From the NCBI GenBank assembly GCA_029783825.1, contig JAREIK010010214.1, positions 124,001 to 188,000 on the forward strand: a stretch of DNA of 64,000 nucleotides, read 5' to 3'. Position numbers and translations under genes: made by a program. The notes beneath the pieces were generated by a model that did no database searches, was not told the DNA's origin, and saw nothing but the letters and a program-made list of their open reading frames with translations. Below are positions 25,690-36,746 of the stretch, piece by piece. Positions within the stretch are counted from its first letter, which is position 1, and each line of letters starts with the position of its first letter. The stretch is from Sapria himalayana (lineage: Eukaryota > Streptophyta > Magnoliopsida > Malpighiales > Rafflesiaceae).

Positions 25690-27061
25690 TACAAATATTA
25701 TAAAAAATCATTAATCTATAATAGTTCATGTGAGACTGGATACTTTAAGAGATATGTCGAATAATACACAAAAAAATATGATGTATTAGATCCTAGGCAA
25801 ACCCAACTCAAGGGTGAGTTTTTTGAGGTTGGATTTAGTATAGTTTTAATGTGGACCCTTTCATATACCATAACAAGTTAGGGAGGAAAGATATGACCAA
25901 ACTGACTGTCACGATGAGTTTTCTGATTAGATTTTTAGAGAATTTAAGGGTAGTCAGTATCATGCAGACTTATTTTTAGCTTGCATATCGTATGATTTAT
26001 AGGTTCACTTTTAGGAATTATATTAAAATACTATAACTTAAAAAAATAATAATAATTAATGAATTTAGAGAATATAGTAGAGTGGTGTCTGTGATGTCCG
26101 ATATTTGGACTAATCACGACAATGTATATTATTCATATCTCACCGCTCACTATATAGATTTTAAATAGATACTAAATAAAAAAATATTAGGATTCTAAGA
26201 GATTATTTATCTTCATGATAGTTCTGTCATTTATGAATATATGATGATAATTTATAGATAATATAATATTTAAAATAAAATATATAATATCATATTTGAT
26301 AATTTTTCTAACAATAGAGTATTGATTAACATATTTGTTAGGATTATTGGAAATTGATAATTAGGAGAGATTTTTCATATTAGATACATATGTCATGTCA
26401 TTAATTTCATAATGCAAGCACAGATAAATATTGTTTTTCTCACTTTAGAAAATAAACGTAACTCACTAAAATTTTTTCGTACGTCTTGCAAACAATAGAA
26501 ATTTGATAGTCTCTATTTTCTGTAGGTTTAAAGAAGAAATTTCAATCGAATCTGAGATACCATTAGAATTATACATACTTTATGTTGGAATCATGTGTTA
26601 GATACGAACATATGATATCCGGCCATGTCAATAGTAAGAGTGTCATTATTGACAATACTAATTGGATTACAGGAATTTTATTTATGAAATTCTTGAAAAT
26701 TCTTTATGACACGAGGAACATGTATTTGTTAGTTTATACTTTTATCACTTGTATTACACTCATGTGCATATGTAATATTAGTAATATGTTTAAGAAGTTT
26801 ATTGATAACGTGACATTTAGCGATATGGTTGTAGAGGTCGAAATCAAATACTTAAAGTAATTGTCCATCATTTCATCTCTTTATTATTTGGCTGCATGCA
26901 TGGAGTCTATTATTAAGGTGAAAGTGGTAAATAATATTTTGACATATATATCATCGTGCATGAACCAGTAAGATTTTAAAGGATTCAATAATAAGAAATT
27001 CACTAAGATAGTTATACACTATAATAAGGATTCAATAATATTTTGACACTATAATATTAGG
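25690..27061 (+). pseudogene. Transposase remnant of the family-B hAT, N-terminal and middle parts
   Basis: A decayed BED region is readable near 25725-25780, and the first catalytic Asp block as MSDIWTNHDN (about 26090-26130). A core segment around LIFDNFSNN (about 26290) and VNSK...IIDNTNWITGILFMKFL (26625-26695, within a frame 26582-26860) matches the family-A proteins closely. Stops are frequent. The frame is cut at 27061 by the family-C insertion and resumes at 31366. Confidence 0.75.
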
Positions 27062-27337
27062 CAAGGAAGCACAGATACGGCTCCCTATAGGCATGTCCGG
27101 TGTCAGACACTTGGACATGTTGACAGGGTACGGACACGGCACGGATACATGTTCGATACGCTATGTGGCGTATCGTTGATCAATCCGTATCCGATACGCC
27201 ACGTGGCATATCGGACGGATGCGTCGGCTGTCGTATCCATGCCGATAATGCTCGACGACGTCGCCCATTATGGCCAATGGCCGATTCTATGAGGTGGCGC
27301 AAGTGAGCGCAATTCTGTGGGGCGGTGGGGGTGGGCG

Positions 27338-30300
27338 TAGAGGTGTTAAACAAGCTGGCCCGGCCCGACCCGACCCGGTCCATTTTCTTTGGCACGAGCG
27401 TGCCTTCGTGCTGGGCCAGGCACGACACGGTTTAAAAAAGTCGGGCCCGGCACAGCCCGCAGGCACGACTGCCATGCCGGGCCTGCTGGGGCTTGGCCTG
27501 GCCGTACGGCCAGTAAAAATTTTTTTTTTTAACTTTTTTTTATTTTATTTATATAAATTATTAAATTATATATAAAATTTTAGATAATGTATAATATTAT
27601 ATATTTATAATATGAAAAATATTAAAATTTATTAAAATAATAAAATTTAAAATTTTTTTTATAATGTAATATAAAATTAGTTTAAAATTTATTAGATTTA
27701 TATAATATAGTTATAAATTTTTAAATAGAAAATTAAAACAGAAAAATAAATAAATCAATACATTTTGTTAAAAAAAATAAAAATTAAATAAAAACATAAA
27801 CAACTCAAATGAAAAATGACCAATCAGCCATTTGATACCGAAGGTCCGAACTAAATAAATTATAGTTTCAACATAACGTATAAATAAAGCGTACAATCAA
27901 TAAAAAAAAACAACGAAATCAAAAAATAGTAGATCATCATAAATCGTCAATCGGCATATCATGAGCATTATCAGCCGCAACATCAAAATCAGTATCATAT
28001 AGATTATCATCATCAGCAATTAACTCCTCTGCTATCACAGTGAATGCGGCTACAGCCTCTGTCCCAGTCTCAGCTCCAGCACGATCATGTATGCTAAACC
28101 TCGAATCCACCCAATCCTTCAAATATTCCAAGGCCTTAACAATATATGGACGTAATCTCGATCTCCTATTCTAAATCACATTCACTGCAATAGAAAAAGC
28201 AGACTTTGATGCTACGCTCGACACCGGAGGAGTCAGTAGATCCCGTGCCATCGAGGATGGCACTGGAAAAGTGGACTCATATGATTTCCATCACTGTAAT
28301 ATATCAAGATTCTTAGTATCAAAATGTGATAGGATTGAGTAGTAATCGGTATCTAAGTAACGAAAAAGCTCGCTCCTATGTGATGGTCCACCTCTACGTT
28401 TTTCCCTCGCTAGCTGAATGGAAAAATCGTCATCTCCGAACAATGTATTAATATCCGTAATCACAGTCTTACTACTATCATCATCATACCTAGTATCGTA
28501 TTATGTGAACATGTCAGTTAACTTCTCGTGAATGAATCCTTCAGGTGGCTCTTCCAGGTTCATGCACGAGGAAATATAGGTCAGGGTGTTTTCTACCCCT
28601 TCCACCTTAATCCTAGGGTCCATGCATGCAGCGAGGCAATAAAGAGATGGAACAGTGGACCAGTACTTCAAGTACTTGGTTTTATCTCTGCAACCATATG
28701 ACTAAGTGTCGGGTCAGCTCGATACTTCCTAAACATGTTACTAATGTTGCATGTGCACCGGAGTGCAATGCAAGTCGTGGGCATATAAACCGACGAACAC
28801 ATGTTCGTCGTGTCATAAAATATCTTCAAAATTTTTATAAATGAAATTCCTGAAGCCCAGTCAATGTCGTCAGTAATAAGTTCGTCACTCTTACTATTGA
28901 CGTAATCGGATATCACGTGTTCGTATCCAACACATGATTCTAACATAAGGTACGTGTAATTCCAATGATGTCTCACATCCGATTGGAATTTCTTCTTCTT
29001 AAGATTCGCAGACAAACAGAGACTACCAAACTCTTGTTGTCTGCGAGGAGTGCGAATATATTTTAGTGCATTATGTGTATTATCCAACGCAGGGGAACAC
29101 ACCTTCATACCTGCTTGAACAATCAGGTTAATCACGTGACACATGCATCTGATATGAAAAATCTCTCATAATGGTGCGTCTCTAATATTCCTAACAAATA
29201 TGTTGATCGTTACTCCATTATTAAATACGTTATCAAATGTGACACTAAAAATTTTATTTTGAATTTTATATTCCCTAAAGATTTTCATCATAAACTCAAA
29301 AATGGCCGGGCCATCACGAGGATGAAGAATCTCATAGAATCCTAAAATTTTTTTATTCATAGTCCAGTTAAAATCTACATAGTGGCTGATGAGACATGCA
29401 TAAGATGATTCATCGTGACTTGTCCAGATATCGGACATCATGGATACCACTCCACTATATGTCATAAATTTATTAATTATTTTTTGTTTTTCTAATTTAT
29501 ATATCTTTAGTATGTCATTTCTAGATGTGGACATAGAAATTCTACGATAAGCAGATTGAAAATATGCATGCATGATGCGTACTACCCTTGAATTTTCCAA
29601 AAATCTGATCGGATCACCTATCAATGTGATAAGTCTGGTCATACCGTCCCTTCTCAACTCGCTGGAGTATATGAAGGGAGTAAACTTTGAGACTGAACTC
29701 GATTCAGTCTCAAAAAATGCAGTATCAAGTTGGGTTTGCTTGAGATCTAATGAACTATGTTTTTTGGTGCATAATTCTGCATGCCTCTTAAGGTGCTCAG
29801 TCCTAAACGAACTCTTACATATTAAAAGTCTCATATAATATTTGAACTGTGTTATTTCTTGTTCTTCACTCCTAATATTTTTTTGTTTTTATATTAAAAT
29901 GAGTCCAAACTACAGAAGTCCTCCTAGTTTTTTATTTTTTAAAAGTTTGGGTTTAGACGACTGGAGAAACCAATGTTTTAGCTGCCTCAGATCTCTATGT
30001 AATATTTTTATTTTCTAAATTTAAATATGTTTCAGTTGTATTTGTCATTTTTTAGGATTTTTGTTATTCAGAATAGTTTTTTAGAAACTAGAAAACTGAA
30101 TTTAATTGTTTCTATTTTTGGTCTAGAGAGAGAAACTAGAGAGAGAGAGAAAAAGTTAAAAAAACTTAAAATAAATTATCCGGTAAAAGCAGTGAGGTCG
30201 GTCACATGCACGGTGCACCACAGTCAAACTCTAAGTTCAAAATTCAAGTTGAGATTCCCGAAAATCCAAGCCGAATACCGAAATCCCGAGTCCTTAGAGA

Positions 30301-30880
30301 GAGAAGCAAGATTTTTGATAGAAAAATTAAACAATTTGAGAGAATTTATGTTTATGAAAAATATAAATATTAAAGAGATGAGGGTGAAATTTCTAGATTA
30401 AAGATAATAATTTTTTTTAAAAAAAGTAAATTTTTTTAATTTTTTTAGGGGGCAGAATCATGAGGGCCATTGGATTCTGCCCCCTAGCTGTTGGAGGCGA
30501 GATCCAACGGCTTAAAATTAAATTTTTTATTAATTTTTTTTCCTGTTGGGGGGGGGGATTGGGTCGGTTCGGGCCTCGTGGGACCGTGGATCTGGTCCGA
30601 TTGGACCCGACCCGCGGTCTTTTTTGCGAGAGGGGCGTGGGGCGCTTGCGGGGTCGGGCTCGACGGACACCTGACACGAGATGAACCCGTGCCGGTGTGC
30701 CATGCCACGGTCCGAACCGTGCTGGGTCAGGCACGACACGGCACTGCACGGCTCGTGCCTTACCCGAGCACGACATGGGCCCGGGCATGACATTTTCTCG
30801 TGTCGGGCCGACCCAGGCAAGACCGAACCGTGCTGTGCCTCGTTGCGGGCTGGGCCGGTCCGGCCAGGTTGACACCTTTA
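27338..30880 (-). mobile_element. hAT element (family A), 3,543 bp, transposase on minus strand
   Basis: Starts tagaggtgttaaacaagctgg and ends aggttgacaccttta, with a perfect 8-bp duplication ggtgggcg (27330-27337 and 30881-30888). GC-rich subterminal zones are at 27338-27520 and 30540-30880. The transposase leader on the minus strand contains the same ccgttggatc...ccaacagc hairpin region (about 30465-30515) as the copy at 20142. It sits inside the family-C element. Confidence 0.93.
27937..29880 (-). pseudogene. hAT transposase, family A copy 2 (best preserved in the window)
   Basis: From right to left: a degraded BED finger (QFKYYM...HLKRHAELCTKK, about 29770-29860) whose first Cys is Phe; the first catalytic Asp in MSDIWTSHDESS (about 29408-29443); the second in TFDNVFNNG (about 29215-29242). 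A frameshift or stop near 29165-29170 is followed by MCHVINLIVQAG and a long middle frame (28668-29144). The dimerisation domain is at about 28090-28380: SELFRYLDTDYYSIL, LDILQ-WKSYESTF, MARDLLTPPVSSVASKSAF and NRRSRLRP. The usual SE pair, which supplies the catalytic Glu in hAT enzymes, reads SK here. An acidic tail ends at 27937. At least three breaks plus the Glu change make it inactive. Confidence 0.88.
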
Positions 30881-31365
30881 GGTGGGCGCGATTCTGTGGA
30901 GGGGGCAGGGGGAGAGCACAATTTGTGGAGAGGAGGGCACAATTTGTGGGAAGCAGGGGGCGTGTGTAATTTCATGGAGAGGTAGGGCGCGATTTGTGGG
31001 AGGCAGGGGGGTGGGCCTGATTTTTATAAAATAAAAAAATTATATTTTTATATAATATAAGATTATTATTAAATATTATTTTATAAAATAAGATAATTAT
31101 AAATATTATCTTATAAAATAAAATAAAATATTTTAATTCTATAAAATAAAAAAATATATTTATTTAATAAAATAAAATTTATTATTTTATTTTATAAAAT
31201 ACCTAATATTTATAAATAATAATTTTTATTTTTATTTTTATTTTTTTATCATGCCGTATCCTAGTAGTATTCGTATCCTAGTTTTTTTGAATTTGTCATG
31301 TCCTTGTATCCTACCGTATCGTATCCCCGTGTTCGTGTCCGTGTCCATGCTTCTTAGATATTAGG

Positions 31366-32060
31366 TATGATGGTAATAGTAGTGATATTTTGAATACAGA
31401 CATGGATATCATATTTGGAGGTAATGACTTCTTAATAATAAGAATCTTGATATTTTATAGAAGTAAAAATCATATGAGTTCATCTATACCGTGTTGTCAA
31501 AGATGACATAAGATCTACTGACTCCTTTGGTATCAAGCGTAGTATTGGAGTCTATTTTTTCTGTTGTTGTGAATGTGATTTCAGATAAGAGATTCAAATT
31601 ACGGCTAGATATTATTGAGATATTAGCATGCATGGAGTCTATTATTAAGGTGAAAGAGGGAGAAAATATTTTGACATATATATCATCATGCATGAACCAG
31701 GAAGATCAACCTGAAGGATTCAATAATAAGAAATTCACTAAGATATTTATACACTATAATATTAGGTATGATGGTAGTAGTAGTATTGTTTTGAATACAG
31801 ACATGGATATCATATTTGGAGGTAATGACTTCTCAATAATAAGAATCTTGATATTTTATAGTAGTGAAAAATATATGAGTTCATCTATACCGTGTTGTCA
31901 AAGATGACATAGGATCTACTGATTCCTTTGGTATCAAGCATAATATTGGAGACTATTTTTTCTGTTGTTGTGAATGTGATTTCAGATAAGAGATTTAGAT
32001 TACGGCCAGATATTATTGAGACATTAGAATGCATAAAAGACTGAGAGAATTCAAGCTTGG
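31366..32060 (+). pseudogene. Transposase remnant of the family-B hAT, C-terminal part
   Basis: This continues the gene interrupted at 27061. The start is readable as the segment equivalent to YYDTRYGG...TDMDIIFGGNDF. It then gives a dimerisation domain with SVVLESIFSVVVNVISDKRF (in frame 31527-31907; the SE-type pair reads LES) and is repeated once in tandem (see 26892-32030). Stops occur after each unit. Confidence 0.7.
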
Positions 32061-32655
32061 GCATGTGAGTTAATACTGTAATTACAGCAAGAGCGGAGTA
32101 GTTGATTGTTGTTGATGATTATTGAGATTTTGATAACACTCGATAACAAAGATTGAGCTTACTGTACTACCAACGGCCTACCGCTAGTGATACTTATACT
32201 ATCATATGTTGACGAGATTTATTATTTTTGAATTTTTTTTTAATTTTTTTTGTCATTTGTGATTTGACATTGAGGTTTAATTTTCTGTATTTTTTTGTTA
32301 TTATGTTCTTTGTTTATTCAGATGCTACTTACGAGAATCATGTTTTACATTAATGTTTATGAATTTTTATTTATTTTTGAATTGATGTATTAATTTTTAT
32401 CTTTTAAAGATTAAATCTTCATTTGTTATTTTGTAATTTATATGTATTTTTAGTTGTTTGTTGTATGTTGTGATTTGTGATAGTAATTTTTGTTTTTTTG
32501 TTTTATTAATTTAATTAAATATAAAATATTTAATTAATTATTTAATTTAGTATTAAAATTATAACTTTTCTTATTTTTGAATTTTGTGATGACATGATTC
32601 TTAATGGGCTGAAACGACCCGTACCAGGCTCAAAATGACCCATTTGACATATCTA
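32061..32655. other. 3' non-coding part of the family-B hAT
   Basis: AT-rich 3' region with no gene, ending in a short GC-richer zone (gggctgaaacgacccgtacc, about 32605) and the terminal repeat. Confidence 0.5.
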
Positions 32656-32663
32656 ATTAGATA

Positions 32664-34341
32664 TCACTGATATTATTCATTATATTTTTTTAATTCATTA
32701 ATTATTAATTATTTTGTTAACGTATAATATTTTATTATATTATTTTTATTTATTATTATTTTAAAGTGAGTATATTATTAATATTTTCTTAATTTTTTTA
32801 CTTTATAAGTGATAAATGAGTTTTGATCAATGTCATTAGAGAAAACCATGTTTTGGCCTCATATCTTTTGGTAGAGTTATTTTTATTATTTATATCTATG
32901 TCAATTTTAAATTCATTATAACTATATTTACTATTTGCTATTTTTTTAAGTATATCCATTTTTTAAATAAATTATAAAACTAATTAAAAATAAAAATTCA
33001 AAAAAAAAAATAAAAAAAAATATATCATAACTATTTGTTGTAAAATATTATTTTTTGTATTGTACTGTATCACTTATAACCTCAAGTGTAAACTTAAATT
33101 TTTAGATTTCAGTTATAATATGAAAGTTGTACCTTATATGTCGTAACCCATATGTATAAACATAAGTCAAAGTAGATATTAAAATTATAAAAAAATTTAC
33201 AAATTAAATCAATGCTAAATTTAAGAATTCAGTCAGTAGTAGAGGTGTCAATCGTGTCGGGCCGGCCCGGCCCAGCACGAGGCACGGCACGGCAAATCGG
33301 CACGGGTTTATCCCGTGCCGGGAGCCCCGTGAAACCGACTGCGTGCCTCTCCTCCCGCAAAAAAAGACCGCGGGTCGGGTCAAATTCGACCCGACCCGCG
33401 GTCCCCCGTTTTTCCGAACCGCTCGGACAGGTTTGCCTGAGCGGGCCAGGCGAGGCACGGCACAGCCCGTCATGCCTGCGGGCCGTCCCGGGCCCGGTTT
33501 TTTTAAACCGTGCCGTGCCCAGCACGGCACGGTAGCACGATCGTGCTCGTGAAAAACGGGCCGTGCCGTGCCGGGCCGGCCCGTTTGACACCTCTAGTCA
33601 GTAGAAGAAAGAGAGCAGATAGGATAGTATGTTTGAGAATGCATGAGAGAAAATTTAGAAAGAAAATTCTAATATTTTTTTAAATTTCTATTCATAGAAA
33701 TTCTAAAAATAATAAAAAAACATATTTTTAAAATTTTTTTAATTTAATCCAAAAATTTGATAGGCATCAAATTTTTGCCATATAGTCATTGGAAATAAAT
33801 TGACGACCATGACTTTTTTTTTTAGATTATGTTTTTTGCGTTTTTAAGGGCAACGACAACTAGAAGCTTTGCTTGTCACTTTTGCTATTGATGCTCATTG
33901 CCTAATAATGCAATGGGTTTCATCAGGCAGGCATAAGTCATTGGCCAGTTTCTACGTAAGTCTAACTCGACTAACGTGGTTGGGGGTTTTTTTAAACCCA
34001 CCACAGCAAGTAGTTACATGATGGGTCATGACTCTTGAACTGAGACCCACCTGTGCCTGATCATGTTTACCATATTACAATGGGCCATGTAGCCGATTGT
34101 TTTAACAAAATTAAACTGCCCAGGCTAGTTTACCATATTGCCGGGTCAGACACGCTGGTCTTGCCTAGCTCGACATGAGGAACAGCTCATGCCAACTCAA
34201 CACGGCATGATATGTGTCATGGGGCAGCCCAGTCCGGCCTGGCCTAAGACATGGTTCTGGATCTTGAAGTACCAGGCTAGGCATTGCTGAACCAGGCCGG
34301 GCCGCGATCACTGCCCAGGCCGCTCAGCTTGTTTGACACTA
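32664..34341 (-). pseudogene. N-terminal and promoter side of the outermost hAT relic
   Basis: 32664-32850 continues the minus-strand transposase interrupted at 19888. From about 32856 the sequence parallels the leader of the element at 56530-61479: ggcctcatatcttttggtag, an AT-rich stretch, then a zone ending around ttggaaataaattgacgacc. GC-rich subterminal sequence runs from about 34130 to 34341. A short family-A element (33240-33596) sits inside. No intact coding sequence remains. Confidence 0.6.
33240..33596. mobile_element. Short non-autonomous hAT element (family A), 357 bp
   Basis: Ends tagaggtgtcaa and ttgacacctcta; perfect 8-bp duplication gtcagtag (33232-33239 and 33597-33604). Very GC-rich throughout. 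It contains a perfect 16-bp hairpin (arms 33366-33381 and 33388-33403, loop 6 bases) of the form gaccgcgggtcgggtc. No transposase. Confidence 0.95.
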
Positions 34342-36103
34342 GGAAAAATAAATTTCATTAAAATGAAAGTTTAATTTTGAAATACAATATAAACCACATA
34401 TATATGGTTTGAGGCAGCATACAAGTCGGGTACTCTCAAATAATAAAAAAATAAATAAAATAATATAAAATAAACCAAAATTCAACATCCTTTTCTAGCT
34501 GGGGTGTTGTGTTTTAGGTACTTATATTGATTGTTGTTGAGTTTTAGGTATGTACATGTTATAAACCTTTAACTTGCAAGAGCCAAAGTAATTTTTTGTT
34601 TTCTAAGGTTCTTCATGAATATGAATGCAATTTAATTTTTGATAAGTATGTAGGCTATAAGGATTGAATCATCATGTATCTTTTATTTAAAAAAGTGATA
34701 ATTAATCTTAATATATTTTGTCTGCTTATAGAACACTGGGTTCACCACAATGTGTTGGGATGCTTAACTATTATAGCAAGGTGTCATCAATTTCTAAAAT
34801 AGTAGGCAAACTCCTTCAAGAAGTGTTTGCTCCATAGGAGCTCACAAGTCGTTAATAGCAGCTATAAGCATCTACATTGTCTCTGTATTAGATATTAAAA
34901 TAATTCTTTGTTTCTTGCTCTTTTGGGAGTTAAAATTATCTGCAAAAAAAAAATATAAAACTCCATGATGGATCTTTTCTCTATAATTATTGTACAAACT
35001 TAGTTAAAATCTGAATATGCTTCTATTTGACATTGTTAATGATCTCTAAATATTATCTCATGTCATGCAATTTTTTTACTTGAATATATGTTAAAGAGTT
35101 TAAAAAATAATTAATTATATTAAATCGATAACATTTAATTAGTCTAAAAAATGATTAACTAAATGTTATCTCATCTGTTAACGATCTAAATATTATATTC
35201 ATATGAATATATATATATATATATATAAGAGTCTAGAAAATAACTAACTATATTGATCAAATAGATAATATTTAATCTAGTAACTATTAGTTAATTTAAT
35301 TTTTTTATTATTTTCTAATATATAGTTGAGTTAACTGATGAGAGTTAGAACTGGTTGAGTTTTTAACTAAAACGCATAATTGGGTTATACTCAATTAATA
35401 ATTTTTTTCTAATTAAAATATTATCAATTATACGATTAATATTACGTACTTATCATATATGCCAGAATATATAAGAATAATATGACATATATTTCTTAAG
35501 ACCCAAGTATTGTAACATCACATATACTCAAAGTGAATTAAAACTTAGATCATATGGGACATTCTCACTAGAAGACTTGTCCTAACTCATACATTTAGGA
35601 GCTTCAACAGAATTTTGGTTCGATGAGATGCTAAGATATGTTTTTCTACTCTTCTTTAAGACTAATAGTGATAATAGTACCAAGTGAATGAACATGCATT
35701 GTTATCACTCTGTGAGGGGGTAATAACTGAATCTAGTAAAGTTTTTATCACTACAGTGTCTAAATATGCATTTTCATGAATTAAGTCCTTGACAAAGTAT
35801 TTATTTTCAATGAATATCTTATTTATGCTTGTAATAATTTTTTATGATATGTAAAACTATCTTTTTTCTATCAAGAGAGGTATTTTAAATAAAATAAATA
35901 TATTAAAAAACTGAGTAGAAGATAAGAGATATAGATACAATCTGAAAAGATAAAAAATAATACCTGATTGATCAAAAGATTCATGGTTAATATTATTTCT
36001 TCTAAAAAATATTTAGAAATATATTTATATAGTAAAAATATCAGAACTATTATAAATTATAATCAAATATATATATATTAATATGCTCTATTATATGTAG
36101 GAC
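34342..36103. other. AT-rich sequence, no gene recognised
   Basis: Only short chance frames. A unit around agtttaaaaaataattaatt is repeated in diverged form at about 35097-35150 and 35228-35290, separated by an (AT)n run (35205-35227). No element ends recognised. Confidence 0.45.
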
Positions 36104-36738
36104 TAGAGGTGTCAAACGGGCCGGCCCAGCACGGCACGGCCCGTTTTTCACGTGCCCAGCCGTGCTGCCGTGCCGTGCCGGGCACGGCACGGTTTTTAAA
36201 ATTCGGGCACGGCACGGCCCGTGGGCACGGCAAGGCCGTGCCGTGCCGTGCCGGCCCGCTCGGGCACGGGCGCACGGCAAGGCAGGGCAGGCGGGGCGGG
36301 GCGGGTCGGGTCTGTTTGGACCCGACCCGCGGTCTTTTTACCGGGGGCGGGGCCCGGTTGGGTCACGAGTCACGACTCAGTGAGTCGTGACCGTGAGTCG
36401 TGACTCGTGACTCGTGACTCGTGAGTCGCGACTCACGAGTCACGACTCAGGCACGCGGGCCGACGTGCCGTGCCAAGGCACGAGTCGTGCCGGGCACGGC
36501 CCGGCACGTGGTTTGTTCGGCCGGGCCCGGCACGGGCCCGGGCACGTTTTTTTATCGTGCCGGGCCGGCCCAGGCACGGCACGGCTCGTGCCGGGCACGG
36601 CCCGGCACGTGGTTTGTTCGGCCGGGCCCGGCCCGGGCCCGGGCACGTTTTTTTATCGTGCCGGGCCGGCCCAGGCACGGCCGAACCGTGCCGTGCCTCG
36701 TGCCGGGCCGGGCCGGCCCGGCCCGTTTGACACCTCTA
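36104..36738. mobile_element. Non-autonomous hAT element (family A), 635 bp, extreme GC
   Basis: Ends tagaggtgtcaaacgggccgg and cccgtttgacacctcta; perfect 8-bp duplication tgtaggac (36096-36103 and 36739-36746). It contains a cluster of gtcacgactc/gagtcgtgac units in both orientations (about 36361-36450), then two 101-bp tandem units (36486-36586 and 36587-36687) around ggcccggcacgtggtttgtt. Open frames on both strands are a result of the GC content and code for nothing recognisable. Confidence 0.95.
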
Positions 36739-36746
36739 TGTAGGAC

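Larger units (their letters stand above)
27062..31357. mobile_element. Second family-C element, 4.3 kb because it carries a nested hAT
   Basis: Ends caaggaagcacagatacgg and gtgtccatgcttcttag match the 780-bp element at 21748-22527. A perfect 8-bp duplication atattagg flanks it (27054-27061 and 31358-31365). The element's own sequence is only 27062-27337 and 30889-31357 (745 bp). It keeps the near-palindrome around gatacgccacgtggcatatc (about 27193-27213), G-rich tandem units around 30889-31020 and the AT field (31020-31215). Confidence 0.9.
26892..32030 (+). repeat. Tandem duplication of the C-terminal part of the family-B transposase
   Basis: The stretch starting gcatgcatggagtctatta occurs at about 26892 and again at 31627. 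Read across the family-C insertion (27062-31357), the first unit (26892-27061 plus 31366-31626) is followed directly by the second (31627-about 32030). Both include the segment with gacatggatatcatatttgg and the start of the dimerisation domain. Unit length is about 0.4 kb. The duplication arose before the family-C insertion, which lies only in the first unit. Confidence 0.72.
19889..32655 (+). mobile_element. Family-B hAT relic that hosts three other elements
   Basis: The left end is tagaggcatcaaatgagtcgg (19889 on) and the right end is gacccatttgacatatcta (to 32655). The flanking 8-mers attggata (19881-19888) and attagata (32656-32663) match at seven of eight positions, a slightly decayed hAT target duplication. 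The element's own sequence is 19889-20141, 24817-27061 and 31366-32655; the rest is later insertions. The terminal and leader sequences resemble those of the element at 56530-61479, read in the opposite direction. Confidence 0.82.
17901..34341 (-). mobile_element. hAT relic, minus strand, outermost element of the nested block
   Basis: The left end reads taggtgtaaaatagatcg (17901 on) with a GC-richer subterminal zone; the right end reads agcttgtttgacacta (to 34341). Transposase remains lie on the minus strand at 18480-19888 and resume at 32664 after a 12.8-kb insertion (19889-32655). Across that gap the minus-strand sequence continues the conserved segment that in related copies encodes SDIWTSHD, so the two parts are one element. 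No target duplication is recognisable at its own ends, as expected of an old copy. Confidence 0.65.
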
